Shown here piece after piece: positions 62,829 to 64,000 of a stretch of 64,000 bases of DNA; position 1 is the stretch's first letter; each line of letters starts with the position of its first letter. Position numbers and translations under genes: made by a program. Source of the DNA: Acanthochromis polyacanthus (taxonomy: Eukaryota > Chordata > Actinopteri > Pomacentridae); the NCBI RefSeq assembly GCF_021347895.1, contig NC_067131.1, forward strand, positions 31,405,411 to 31,469,410. The letters run 5' to 3'. Below the pieces are notes generated by a model. That model was not told the DNA's origin, made no database searches, and saw only the letters and a list, made by a program, of their open reading frames with translations.

Positions 62829-63568
62829 ACTGTTTCCTCTACATTTATTCAGCAGCGTCGGGCCACCATTCCTAAATTTTAGCCGTCGCTCCTTCAAATA
62901 TCTTTCTTTCTTTTTTCTAATGTGGTAAATACTCCACCGCTGCACGTCTCCACCTTCACAGCAGAGTCCTGCACTGTGTCGGGTACTAACGAGTACGAAA
63001 GTAAACTACAGATAACTGTCTTACTCAGTATCTACTCTTTGATACGACGTTAATTACTCGTGAGAGCGCAGCTTTGGAAGTGACGTCACGTCCAGCATCC
63101 AAGCAGCAGGTCAGAGAGTCAGAGGAGTGTCGTCTTGGAAAATAGGGCAGCGACTTACCAGAGAAAAGTTATTTGCTTAAGATAAATAGATTTTATAAGT
63201 TAAATAGACATTCATAAAATATTGTTGTCCAGCTAACGGTACGTAGCATATCGGTAGCTTCAGTTAACTAGACCCGGTGCTAAATGAGTGTCGCTAACGT
63301 GAGTAAACTATTGATAGCATTAAGCTAATATCTACACCCCATGATGTAACTGCTGACTGCATTTTCAGATGAGGTTGTTCTAATATTTATTGATTGACTG
63401 ATTGATTGGTTTTTACATTTAGCCTTTAAAAAGTCATTTTCAACTGGCCATCCCATAAATTGTTTGTACAAGTAAAATCTGCAGTCAAGTGTCATTTATT
63501 TAGCCGTCAGAGCGTCCCGGAGAGCCAGCCGCCGCTGCTGAAAAAAATCCTACAGGAAACACTGGAGT
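62829..63568. mobile_element. Non-autonomous hAT-like element (about 0.74 kb)
   Basis: The ends are inverted: CTGTTTCCTCTACATTTATT followed by CAGCAGCG at the left, and CGCTGCTG ... CCTACAGGAAACACTGG at the right. CAGTGTTTCC is a usual hAT terminus. The interior is CpG-richer and includes GTGACGTCAC at about 63,080. No clear 8-bp duplication and no transposase are seen. Confidence 0.5.
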
Positions 63569-64000
63569 ATAATGATACTGCCACCTCCATGCTTGGTGAT
63601 AGGTTTGGTGTCCAGAGGAGTCAAAGATAAACCAGAAGACTGAAAACAGAAGAACCAAGGTGGAAATGGACAAATTTAACCAAATATTAACATTTCTGTT
63701 TGTATATTTATGACCCAGAAGACCTTCAATGAGTCTGTGAAAGAACCAAAACACCTGATTGTTGATTTATTGATAAAAGGACCTGCTGTGATCAGCTGAT
63801 CGTTTCTAGAAGAGTCTCCAACTGAACGTCTCATGAAACTGACAGAAACTCATCCTGATCCTTAAATCTGTTGGAGGCGACAAATCAGAGCTAAAGATCA
63901 GGATTCAATCATCTGACTGGAATTCAGGATTCATTCATGAACTGTTCTGTCCATAAAAAGTTAGAAAACGCGGATCAGTCCAAAGTGAGAAAAACTGTCA
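63569..64000. repeat. Tc1 trace and repeat shared with 48,067-48,513
   Basis: It starts GATACTGCCACCTCCATGCT, a minus-strand Tc1 trace, then follows 48,100-48,513 nearly base for base to the window end. By position it belongs to the first intron of mpst copy C. Confidence 0.75.

Noticed and set aside
63070..63110. GTGACGTCAC (full CRE) and CpG-rich DNA as a gene promoter
   Set aside because: It lies inside a hAT-like element and no transcript or exon follows in the window, so I did not call a promoter.

Overview
The window reads as nuclear DNA of a ray-finned (teleost) fish. The genes are spliced with GT/AG introns, the proteins are vertebrate families (noggin, CBX2, COX11, mercaptopyruvate sulfurtransferase), and the intergenic DNA carries fish-type mobile elements: a tRNA-derived SINE, L2-clade LINE, Tc1/mariner, hAT-like and TTAA-site elements. 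I cannot name the species.

Layout. 1-2,035: partial copy of a mobile or duplicated element with a 26-bp VNTR; an inverted copy lies at 57.58-62.23 kb. 2,507-3,142 (+): single-exon noggin. 3.6-8.8 kb: A-rich low-complexity DNA, a SINE and a TTAA-flanked element. 8,824-9,310: broken intronless nmrk2-like copy. 12,535-18,332 (-): cbx2, five coding exons, with a probable 3' UTR back to about 10.65 kb. 21,581-26,452 (+): cox11, three coding exons, with introns full of repeats. 28.18-42.77 kb: a 14.6-kb tandem array of a 38-bp unit, flanked by decayed relatives. 43.97-64.0 kb: tandemly duplicated mpst/tst-like genes on the minus strand. Copy A and copy B look complete, a 5'-truncated exon-1 remnant lies between them, and copy C has only its last exon in the window because its intron holds a 6-kb nested element.

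Biology. Noggin is a secreted BMP antagonist, CBX2 a Polycomb PRC1 reader, COX11 a mitochondrial copper chaperone for cytochrome oxidase, and MPST/TST a sulfur-transfer enzyme. They do not form one pathway. From memory, NOG and COX11 (17q22) and CBX2 (17q25) share one human chromosome arm, so part of this linkage may be ancestral. The most notable signal is the sulfurtransferase cluster: the three last exons are very similar except in the six-residue active-site loop, where each copy differs. Next come the 38-bp satellite and the nested element in copy C, whose empty site can be read from copy A.
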